Source: Mangrovicoccus sp049603835
GTDB lineage: Bacteria; Pseudomonadota; Alphaproteobacteria; Rhodobacterales; Rhodobacteraceae
Assembly (NCBI GenBank): GCA_049603835.1
Contig: JBMYSZ010000005.1
Span: 124,001-188,000, forward strand
DNA: 64,000 nucleotides
Reading direction: 5' to 3'
The notes under the pieces were generated by a model. The model was not told the DNA's origin. It was given only the letters and a program-made list of their open reading frames with translations, and ran no database searches. Below are positions 45,213 through 52,430 of the stretch, one piece after another. The translations under genes and the position numbers were made by a program. Every line of letters starts with the position of its first letter. The stretch's first letter is position 1.

Positions 45213-45587
45213 ATGACCCAAATGTTATTCGAAAACTTCGCCCCGCAATCTGTGACCGAGGCTTTGGGGGAAACATTATTCCGAGGCCCATGGCTGCCCC
45301 ATCCGAAAATGCCCGCCATGTATCATTGCGCCCAATGCGACGCGCCGCTCTATTCCAGCGATGCGCTCAAAGCTTTGCAGGGTGATTGGATCTTATTCAG
45401 CGCGTGCGACACCGAAAAAGCCGTGCGCACCCGCATTGATGCCGGTTTCCGCACCCGGCGCCGCCTATGCTGCGGCAATTGCAAATGCAATCTGGGCTTT
45501 TTGTATCGCTATCAAAACGAGTCTCAAGGCATGCGCCACCGCATTCGGGCGGTTCAATTGGAAATGCGGCCTCTCTGTGTGACCTAA
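45213..45587 (+). CDS. MsrB-fold zinc protein lacking the usual catalytic cysteine
   Basis: A 124-residue protein. YHCAQCDAPLYSSDALKAL and LCCGNCKCNLGFLY carry the two zinc CxxC pairs of methionine-R-sulfoxide reductase B and match the order and spacing of that fold. The C-terminal segment that in MsrB reads RYCxNS and holds the catalytic Cys is here GMRHRIRAVQLEMRP, without Cys, so ordinary MsrB activity is unlikely. It may be a binding protein of the same fold. The start at 45213 is the best in-frame ATG before the first CxxC. The upstream region contains two hairpins. Confidence 0.6.
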   Translation: MTQMLFENFAPQSVTEALGETLFRGPWLPHPKMPAMYHCAQCDAPLYSSDALKALQGDWILFSACDTEKAVRTRIDAGFRTRRRLCCGNCKCNLGFLYRYQNESQGMRHRIRAVQLEMRPLCVT

Positions 45588-45671
45588 AGCGTTTCGAGAA
45601 AAGTTAGAGACCGCCAGGCAGCGCGACATTTCGGACAAATTCGGCCCAACCGATACGAATTGGTTTGATTT

Positions 45672-45710
45672 AAATAGTGGGCTATGTTTTTAAATAGCTC
45701 GCTATTTAAA
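45672..45710. promoter_or_regulatory. Twin operators AAATAG-N4-CTAT with 20-base spacing
   Basis: One site reads AAATAG-TGGG-CTATG (45672 on); the second is a near-perfect palindrome, TTTAAATAGC-TC-GCTATTTAAA (45689-45710). The AAATAG half-sites start at 45672 and 45692, exactly 20 bases (two helical turns) apart. They end 10 bases before the start codon of the membrane protein gene, so a bound repressor would block its promoter or ribosome access. No regulator gene lies adjacent. Confidence 0.6.
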
Positions 45711-45720
45711 TGAGGCTGCT

Positions 45721-46188
45721 ATGCGACCACTGATCCATAAAATCAGCGCCATTTTGGCGCTTTGCTTAATCGCCAGCTTTTGGGTGGCGACGGTGATTTC
45801 CGAAATCTTCTTGGACCCACCCCAGATAACCCTAGTCAAAACCCTGATCCCTTATGGGTTTTTACTGCTGATCCCCGCATTGGCCCTCACCGGGGCCACG
45901 GGGATGCAAATGGGCCGCCGCGCGAAAACCGGGCCCGTCTTGGCAAAGCGCAAACGCATGCCCTTTATTGCGGCAAATGGGATTTTGGTATTGGTGCCGG
46001 TGGCGCTGATCCTCGCGGTCAAAGCCCGACAAGGCCAATTCGACAGCGTCTTTTACCTGTTGCAGGGGGTAGAGTTGCTCTTTGGCGCCATCAATCTTTG
46101 CTTAATCGGTCTGAATATCCGCGATGGACGACGGATCACCGCCGCCAGACATCCCAACACAGAAAAACCCCGCCAGATCGAAATCTGA
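45721..46188 (+). CDS. Small four-helix membrane protein, family unknown
   Basis: A 155-residue protein with four hydrophobic stretches (ISAILALCLIASFWVATVIS; LIPYGFLLLIPALALTG; FIAANGILVLVPVALILAV; FYLLQGVELLFGAINLCLIG) and a polar C-terminal tail. I do not recognise a family. The gene has twin operators immediately upstream and a terminator whose stem includes its stop codon, so it is a self-contained, tightly regulated unit. Confidence 0.75.
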   Translation: MRPLIHKISAILALCLIASFWVATVISEIFLDPPQITLVKTLIPYGFLLLIPALALTGATGMQMGRRAKTGPVLAKRKRMPFIAANGILVLVPVALILAVKARQGQFDSVFYLLQGVELLFGAINLCLIGLNIRDGRRITAARHPNTEKPRQIEI

Positions 46189-46197
46189 CGGGGCTTT
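46168..46197 (+). terminator. Terminator overlapping the stop codon of the membrane protein
   Basis: CCCCG-C-CAGAT pairs with ATCTG-A-CGGGG (one mismatch) around a 4-base loop, followed by CTTTTG. The TGA stop (46186-46188) lies in the right arm. Together with the upstream operators it frames a monocistronic gene. Confidence 0.7.
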
Positions 46198-46275
46198 TGC
46201 ACTCTTGCTTGGCTCTGACACAGGCGCGCGTCAGAGCCTTGCAGGAGCGACCACTGAACTTACGAATTGCGAGGC

Positions 46276-46770
46276 TTACGACTTCCCAAGCGAACGCAGC
46301 ATCCAAGTCGCTTTTTCGTGGAAAGCCGAGCGAGCAATAGCCATGTCTTCGGTCACCGGGTCGTCCTCACCGGCCAATTCAACCAAAGCATGGAGCCGAT
46401 GCGCCAAACGTTCATGATCGCTGGTCAATTCTTCGATCATCTCGCCAGCGCTCGGGGCTTTCTTCGGCGAAGAAATCACCGATTGCTCGCCCATCCAATC
46501 CAGGCTCCAAGGGGCCAGAAAACCCAAAGCGCGCACGCGCTCGGCAATTTCATCGGCTGCCTTGAACAGGTCATTATATTGATCTTCGGTCAAATTATGC
46601 AGCGAGTAAAACATCGGGCCTTCCACATTCCAGTGATAGGCATGGGTCTTGAACATCAGCCGGTAAGTGTCGGACAGGATATCTGCTAGGCCTTTGGCGA
46701 TAGCCTCACGATTTTCCGCACCAGTATTAACTTTCGTACCTTCCGGGGCAACGCGTAGGGCTTCGGTCAT
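46276..46770 (-). CDS. dps: Dps-family ferritin-like protein
   Basis: A 164-residue Dps/ferritin-like protein. The ferroxidase region HAYHWNVEGPMFYSLHNLTED and the following acidic helix DLFKAADEIAERVRALG match DNA-binding proteins from starved cells, which oxidise and store iron and protect DNA from peroxide. The helix EKATWMLRSLG ends the bundle. The start is the ATG at 46770 preceded by GGAGGACCCC. It is divergent from the VWA gene across 205 bases that contain CCGAATTCGG within a GACAAC...GTTGTC pair. No Fur box is obvious. Confidence 0.92.
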   Translation of the reverse strand: MTEALRVAPEGTKVNTGAENREAIAKGLADILSDTYRLMFKTHAYHWNVEGPMFYSLHNLTEDQYNDLFKAADEIAERVRALGFLAPWSLDWMGEQSVISSPKKAPSAGEMIEELTSDHERLAHRLHALVELAGEDDPVTEDMAIARSAFHEKATWMLRSLGKS

Positions 46771-46975
46771 GGGGTCCTCCAATTGATTTCCGTTTCCATT
46801 TCGTACACCTCCCCAACGCGCGTTATTTGGAAGGGTTCCAGAAAATTTACCCTGAATTGCGAAAACCCTGACCAGCGCGTCAGCGTGCCCTAGACAACTC
46901 TGACCGAATTCGGTTGTCCGGCTTTGTTAGCAGGAGGATACTAAAAGTATCATTTGCAGCTGAAGGATCACGCAG

Positions 46976-48592
46976 ATGAAACATTGGCCGATCATCGCCA
47001 GTTTAATCGCAATCGGGGTGATAGCGAATTTCCTGCTGCCGCAATTTTTCACCCCTCCCCCATCGCTCGCGATCCTCTCTGGCTCGGAAAACCGGACCCT
47101 CGCGCCGATCATCAAAAGCTGGTCTGACGAAAATAACGTCAAAGTCACCCTCGACTATGCGGGCTCCGTCGATATCAGCCGGGAATTATCCAAAGGGGCA
47201 GACAGCCGCTATGATGCGGTTTGGCCCGCCCATTCTCTGTGGATCGATTTGGGCGATGAACAGCATGTGGTTATTCACCGTCGCTCTATCCTAACCTCGC
47301 CGGTGGTCTTGGCGCTGAAACGCTCCATCGCCCAAGAGCTGGATTGGGAAGGCCGCAATGATCTGACGATCGAGGACATCGCCGCCGCGGCACAAGCCAA
47401 ATCCTTTCGCCTCGCTATGACCTCTGCCACCCAGTCCAATTCCGGCGCTTCGGCCTATCTGGGCTTTTTGCACGCCCTGTCCGGGAAGCCCGAGCCCTTG
47501 ACCCTTGCGGCCCTGGATGACCCGGATTTGCAAGAGCAGATACGCGGGCTACTGGCCCAGATCGACCGGTCCTCAGGCTCTTCGGGCTGGCTCAAAGATA
47601 TGCTGGTAGCAAACCCGGACCGCTTCGATGCGATGGTCAATTACGAAGCCATGGCGCTTGAGGCAAACCAAGCCTTGATCGCAGCCGAGCAAGAGCCGCT
47701 TTATCTGATTTATCCGGTCAATGGGATCGCTGTAGCCGATAGCCCCCTTGGCCTGATCGACAAAGGCGATCCAAAAACCGAAGAAGCGTTTTTAGCGCTG
47801 CAAGCCCATCTGCTATCAGGAAAAATCCAACAAAGCCTGATCGCCCAAGGTCGCCGCGCCGGGCTGGTAGATGTGACGAATTCCGAGTTGATTAGGCGGA
47901 GTCTGCCGATCTGGAACAGCGCTTTTGGCACGGATCTAAGCCGCGAAATCACGCCGGTTCCCACCCCAGAGGCGGAGGTGATCCAAAAGGCGCTGACCCT
48001 TTATCAAACTGATCTGCGCAAACCCTCGCTCACGGTTTGGGTGCTGGATGTGTCGGGTTCAATGGAGGGCAAACCGCTAAATCAGCTGAAAACCGCCATG
48101 CGCATGCTGTTTGACCCCAACCAGGTGGCAGAGCTGCTATTGCAACCCGCGCCCAAAGATATCACGATCATTCTGCCTTTTAACGCGGACATCCAAGAGC
48201 CGATCACCATCACCGGCAATTCAAGCGCAGAGCTGGCCAAGGCTCGGGTTTTTATCACAGCATTAGAAGCGGATGGCGGCACGGATATCTATTACGCCCT
48301 CTACAAAGCTTTGCAGGCGATTGAACCCTATCTGGACCAAGACATCCTCGAAAGCCATCTGCCGGCAATCGTGGTGATGACCGATGGGCGCTCAGAAACT
48401 GGCAATCGCGAGCCACTATTTAATTGGATGCAGGGCAATCCTTATTCGCTGGATATTCCAATTCATAGCATCGCCTTTGGCCAAGCGGATCTAAACCAGC
48501 TAACCGAACTGACCCAAACCACAATTGGCCGGCTCTTTTCCGCGTCAGATAACTTGGCCCAATCCCTGAGATCGGCCAAAGGCTATAACTGA
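46976..48592 (+). CDS. Membrane-anchored solute-binding/VWA fusion protein
   Basis: A 538-residue protein anchored by one N-terminal helix (IIASLIAIGVIANFLLPQFF). Residues ~30-290 resemble a type-2 periplasmic binding protein (LAILSGSENRTLAPII, VTLDYAGSVDISRELSKGAD, DAVWPAHSLWIDLG, ATQSNSGASAYLGFLHAL). Residues ~350-535 are a VWA domain with the MIDAS motif DVSGSMEG near residue 358 and MTDGRSETG. Similar fusions accompany tellurite-resistance and toxic-anion genes, but none are next to it here. It may sense or capture a ligand and contact another protein through the metal site. Confidence 0.8.
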   Translation: MKHWPIIASLIAIGVIANFLLPQFFTPPPSLAILSGSENRTLAPIIKSWSDENNVKVTLDYAGSVDISRELSKGADSRYDAVWPAHSLWIDLGDEQHVVIHRRSILTSPVVLALKRSIAQELDWEGRNDLTIEDIAAAAQAKSFRLAMTSATQSNSGASAYLGFLHALSGKPEPLTLAALDDPDLQEQIRGLLAQIDRSSGSSGWLKDMLVANPDRFDAMVNYEAMALEANQALIAAEQEPLYLIYPVNGIAVADSPLGLIDKGDPKTEEAFLALQAHLLSGKIQQSLIAQGRRAGLVDVTNSELIRRSLPIWNSAFGTDLSREITPVPTPEAEVIQKALTLYQTDLRKPSLTVWVLDVSGSMEGKPLNQLKTAMRMLFDPNQVAELLLQPAPKDITIILPFNADIQEPITITGNSSAELAKARVFITALEADGGTDIYYALYKALQAIEPYLDQDILESHLPAIVVMTDGRSETGNREPLFNWMQGNPYSLDIPIHSIAFGQADLNQLTELTQTTIGRLFSASDNLAQSLRSAKGYN

Positions 48593-48662
48593 CGCCGCTC
48601 TAGACAGTAATTGACCCTTACGGCAAAAGACATGGGAATAGTGCCGTAAGAAAGTTTTGCCG

Positions 48663-49949
48663 ATGCGTCCCGGTATGGAAGTCACCCTAGAGCATATCCG
48701 CGAATTGGCGGGGTCTTCGGCTGGGCTTGGCGTGGCGCTTTTGGTGCTGCTGGGGCTGGCCATGCGCCTGCGGGAAACCCCGGCGCCGCGGCTTTATATC
48801 TGGGCGATGATCGGATTTTTCCTGATCGACGGCTTGGATATGCTCGATGATATCGCGCTAGAGGTCCCCTATCCCGTCCTGCCCCTGCCGCTTTGGCTGA
48901 TCGGCTGGGAATTGGTGCTTTATCCCGGCTATATGATCTGCCTGTGGCTCTTTGTGCGCGGGCTGACCAGCGCTGATCCGCGCCTGCGACCGGGCGATAT
49001 CCTGCATCTTTTGCCACTTTTGGTGACGTTGATCGTGCTTTTGCCCCTGCTGACCATGTCGGGCGATGCTAAAAACCAGGACTGGGATTTCGACAATCCC
49101 GAGAATTTGCGCATGATCCTGGCTGGGATCGGCTATGATCTGGCGCTGTTCATCTGGATTGGCTCGCTTGTGGTCTATGGCACGCTCTGCGTCCGGCGCC
49201 TCACCTTGCACAAGAAAAACATCCGCCGGGTGTTTTCCGATCTCGAAGGCAAAGCGCTTTTGTGGCTCGATATGCTGGTGGCGACGATTTTGATCCTCGC
49301 GGGCATTGTGCTGCTGGATGAAATCCTGGCTCTGATGGGCCTGCCCATTATCCGCAATGGCATGGCGGATCTGGTCTTTGACCTTGGGATGAGTATTTCC
49401 ATGGGGATCTTTGCCCTACGCGCTGTGCCGCCCCTGCCTGCCTGGTCGCAAGAAATCATCGCCGCGGAAAACGAAGCCCGCAAAGCCGCCGATCCGGCCT
49501 CAATTGCGGAACCAGATCCTGCGCCCTCCCCCAAAACCGCGCCGCCAAAACAAAGCGCGAAAACCGCAAAACGCTATGCCCGGTCTGGCCTGACCGAAGA
49601 GGATCTGACCCGCCTCGCAGAACGGTTAGAGGCGCGGATGAGCCGGGATAAGCTTTGGCGCGACAGCACGCTCAATCTGCAAAGCCTGGCCGAAGCCGCC
49701 GCCATGGCGCCGATCCATCTGTCAGAGGTGCTTAATACCCGCATCGGCGCATCCTTTTACGACTATGTGAACCGGCTGCGGGTCGAAGAGGCCTGCTCGC
49801 TGCTCACCAGCACCGATATGACCGTGCTCGATATTTCCGAAGCCGTGGGGTTCAACGCGAAATCCACCTTTAATGCCAGTTTCAAACGTCTGACCGGCAA
49901 GACCCCTTCGGCCTGGCGCAGCGCGGGCGGTGAAGGACAGCCGGGCTAA
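48663..49949 (+). CDS. AraC family regulator with membrane-embedded N-terminus
   Basis: A 428-residue protein. The first ~260 residues contain about seven hydrophobic helices, including a DMLDD turn after LIDG. Residues ~320-425 are an AraC DNA-binding domain (LNLQSLAEAAAMAPIHLSEV, YDYVNRLRVEEACSLL, TVLDISEAVGFNAKSTFNAS, FKRLTGKTPSAWR). The middle is a Pro/Lys-rich linker. Membrane AraC regulators sense envelope or small hydrophobic signals; targets are unknown. I prefer ATG 48663; a TTG six bases earlier is in frame. The gene is not close-coupled to its neighbours. Confidence 0.88.
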   Translation: MRPGMEVTLEHIRELAGSSAGLGVALLVLLGLAMRLRETPAPRLYIWAMIGFFLIDGLDMLDDIALEVPYPVLPLPLWLIGWELVLYPGYMICLWLFVRGLTSADPRLRPGDILHLLPLLVTLIVLLPLLTMSGDAKNQDWDFDNPENLRMILAGIGYDLALFIWIGSLVVYGTLCVRRLTLHKKNIRRVFSDLEGKALLWLDMLVATILILAGIVLLDEILALMGLPIIRNGMADLVFDLGMSISMGIFALRAVPPLPAWSQEIIAAENEARKAADPASIAEPDPAPSPKTAPPKQSAKTAKRYARSGLTEEDLTRLAERLEARMSRDKLWRDSTLNLQSLAEAAAMAPIHLSEVLNTRIGASFYDYVNRLRVEEACSLLTSTDMTVLDISEAVGFNAKSTFNASFKRLTGKTPSAWRSAGGEGQPG

Positions 49950-49972
49950 ATCCGGGCTGCCCTCGAAACGCT

Positions 49973-51235
49973 TTACCGTTTCGGCACATCCCAATCCGAT
50001 GGCGGCACATCCCGGCGTTGCAATCGCAAGGCCAGCCCCACCGCAACCCCGACGCCAATCGCGACAGTCAAATCCGCCACAACGGTCAAAATCAGGGTCA
50101 AAAGTAGCAAAACCTGATCAGACCGGCGGTCTCGCAAATAGCCTGCCCAGCGATGCGGCTCGCTCATATTCCAAGCGGTCAAAATTAGGAGCCCCGCCAA
50201 AGCGGGCATCGCCAGATATCCCGCGAGCGGCGCCGCAACCAGCATCACCACCAGGATCATCACCGCATGCACCAGGCCCGCCACCGGCGTTTTGCCACCC
50301 GCCCGCACATTCGTCGCCGTCCGTGCAATTGCACCAGTGGCTGGCAAACCGCCAAAGAGGGCCGAGCCAATATTCGCCGCCCCCTGGGCCAAGAGCTCGG
50401 CATTGGGCCGATGTTGCCCCGCGATCATCCGATCCGCCACCATCGCCGATAAAAGCGACTCGATCCCAGCGAGAAAGGCTATGACAAAGGCGCTTGGCAA
50501 AAGCTCCGATATCTTGGCCAGGCTCATATCCGGCAGGGCTGGCAAGGGCAGACCGCTTTGCAAAGCGCCAAACCGGGACTGAATCGTATCCACCGGCAGC
50601 GCGAAAATCGCCACCATGGCCGAGGTCACCGCCACCGCAACAATCAAGCCGGGCCATTTCGGCGCCATTCTACGCAAGAGCGTGATCAGCCCCATAGAGC
50701 CAAGCCCAATAGCCAGAGCGGCCGGGGTCAGACTATCCCGCGCGCTCCACAAAGCGGCGATCTTGCCAAAGAACTCCGCCGGAACCTGATCAACCGACAG
50801 TCCCGCCAGGTCTTTGAGCTGGCTCGTGGCAATGATCACCGCAATTCCGATGGTAAAGCCATTGATCACAGCTTCGGGCACCAGCCGCATCAGCCGCCCG
50901 GCCCGGCAAAAGCCACCAATCACCAAAATCACCCCAGCCATCAGCGTGGCCAAGACCAAACCGTCATAGCCATGGGCCTCGATCACCCCATAAACCACCA
51001 CGATAAAAGCGCCGGTCGGCCCCCCGATTTGCACCCGGCTTCCGCCCAAAAGCGAAATCAAGAAGCCCGCCACCACCGCCGTGACCAGCCCCTGAGACGG
51101 CCCCGCGCCTGAAGCAATCGCGATCGCCAGGCTCAACGGCAAAGCCACCATGGCAACGGTAATCCCGGCCAGGATATCAGCGCGCAATGTCGCGCGGTCA
51201 TAGTTTTGGAGGGTCGTCCAAAGCTTTGGCGTCAT
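49973..51235 (-). CDS. SulP family anion transporter lacking STAS
   Basis: A 420-residue transporter of the SulP/SLC26 family, with the starting signature TLRADILAGITVAMVALPLS, GGSRVQIGGPTGAFIVVVYG, a VIIATSQLKDL region and FGGLPATGAIARTATNVRAG. About eleven to twelve membrane helices are present. Typical SulP proteins (~500-600 residues) end in a cytoplasmic STAS domain; here the protein ends 15 residues after the last helix (RRDVPPSDWDVPKR), so the STAS part is missing. The stop is natural. The start at 51235 has GGCAGGTGAG upstream. Substrate (sulfate, bicarbonate or another anion) is not evident. Confidence 0.88.
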   Translation of the reverse strand: MTPKLWTTLQNYDRATLRADILAGITVAMVALPLSLAIAIASGAGPSQGLVTAVVAGFLISLLGGSRVQIGGPTGAFIVVVYGVIEAHGYDGLVLATLMAGVILVIGGFCRAGRLMRLVPEAVINGFTIGIAVIIATSQLKDLAGLSVDQVPAEFFGKIAALWSARDSLTPAALAIGLGSMGLITLLRRMAPKWPGLIVAVAVTSAMVAIFALPVDTIQSRFGALQSGLPLPALPDMSLAKISELLPSAFVIAFLAGIESLLSAMVADRMIAGQHRPNAELLAQGAANIGSALFGGLPATGAIARTATNVRAGGKTPVAGLVHAVMILVVMLVAAPLAGYLAMPALAGLLILTAWNMSEPHRWAGYLRDRRSDQVLLLLTLILTVVADLTVAIGVGVAVGLALRLQRRDVPPSDWDVPKR

Positions 51236-51479
51236 CTCACCTGCCCCGTATTGGCCCATGCGGTCTTAGCAAAAGCTCTTATTTTGGCTTATGGCAGCCA
51301 ATGGGGTCTTTCGTCACGACAATTCCGTGCCGTAGCAGTCCAGCCGGCCTATCCCCTTGCGCAAAAGGCATAGACGCAATGCAATAAGGTCCTGCAAAAT
51401 AGCAGAATTCCTGCCTATCCAGATATTGGCCCGACCCGCTATGCATATTCCTATCCGCAGTCAGCAAAGGAGACCTGCG

Positions 51480-52022
51480 ATGACCAAAGCGCTTAGAACC
51501 GCTCTGTGTTTCGGCCTGGGGCTTAGCGCCTCGGCCGCTTTTGGCTTTGAGCTCACCAGCCCAGATTTCGAACCCGGCGGCACCATCCCCATGGCCCATG
51601 TGGCAGATGTTTTTGGCTGCACTGGCGCGAATGCCTCCCCGGCGCTGAATTGGACCAATCCGCCCGAAGGCACTGGCGCTTTTGCGCTGATGGTGCACGA
51701 CCCGGACGCACCCACAGGCGGGGCAGGCTTTTGGCACTGGATTGCAGTGAATATCCCCGGCGAGGCCACAGGACTGGCCTATGGACTCGGTGCGGATCAT
51801 ATGCCGGACCAGATCACTCAGATCCCGAATGATTACGGTGCCGCCGCATGGGGAGGCCCCTGCCCGCCCGAGGGTGACAAAGCCCATCGCTATAACTTCA
51901 CCCTTTATGCGCTGCCCGGTCCATTGGATCTGCCCGAGGGCGCGTCCAAGGCAGTGATCGGTTTCATCATCAATGCCAACGCCATCGGCACAGCCAGCTT
52001 GCAAGGCCTCTATGGCCGCTAG
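51480..52022 (+). CDS. YbhB/YbcL family (PEBP-like) exported protein
   Basis: A 180-residue protein with a signal peptide (residues 1-21, cleaved after AFG) and the PEBP fold: FEPGGTIPMAHV, SPALNWTNPPEGTGAFALMV, DPDAPTGGAGFWHWIAVNIP, YGGPCPPEGDKAHRYNFTLY-like GGPCPPEGDKAHRYNF. The D-P-D-A-P and G-x-H-R-Y motifs define the ligand pocket. Bacterial members are of unclear function. AAAGGAG precedes the ATG. A strong terminator follows at 52074. Confidence 0.9.
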   Translation: MTKALRTALCFGLGLSASAAFGFELTSPDFEPGGTIPMAHVADVFGCTGANASPALNWTNPPEGTGAFALMVHDPDAPTGGAGFWHWIAVNIPGEATGLAYGLGADHMPDQITQIPNDYGAAAWGGPCPPEGDKAHRYNFTLYALPGPLDLPEGASKAVIGFIINANAIGTASLQGLYGR

Positions 52023-52073
52023 AGCCTTTCGCGACATGCGTTAGGCCTGTCCCCAACTAACCCGCCTTACCCG

Positions 52074-52105
52074 AACGCCGCGCAACCGGTTTGCGCGGCG
52101 TTTTC
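52074..52105 (+). terminator. Rho-independent terminator after the PEBP gene
   Basis: AACGCCGCGCAA (52074-52085) pairs perfectly with TTGCGCGGCGTT (52091-52102) around a 5-base loop, followed by TTCT. The 12-bp stem is very stable. Confidence 0.85.
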
Positions 52106-52430
52106 TATTTGCTCCCTCGCCAACAGGCCCGATCCCGCGCCGCCGCTCCGCGATCCGTCTTAACAGGCCGGGGGCCAAGTCCATTTGCGGGCTTTTTCAC
52201 GTCCAGCTGGCCTGGCATGCCCCGCGCCAGCCCAGCCGCACCCCGCATAACCCATTGAAAACAAGCGCCCCAGCCGAGCTGGACCCAGGCCAGCCGGTCC
52301 GTCTGTCCGGCCCGGCCCGCTCGGACGCCAGACCCGGCGAGAACTGCCAAATAGCGGTCATCGCTTCTTCGCAGCAGGTCGCCCTGACCCTCTGCTCCGC
52401 CCCAAATACCCGTCTTTGAAAGGACATCTC
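52105..52430. other. C-rich non-coding stretch between the PEBP and serine hydrolase genes
   Basis: No supported gene. The + strand is markedly C-rich and low in protein-coding character in all frames, with short self-complementary bits (CCAGCTGG). A ribosome site GAAAGGACATCTC lies at its end for the next gene. It may be a 5' leader or a degraded sequence. Confidence 0.5.

Noticed and set aside
52105..52427. A small gene in the C-rich gap before the serine hydrolase
   Set aside because: The frames are short, lack ribosome sites and have compositions unlike the real genes nearby.
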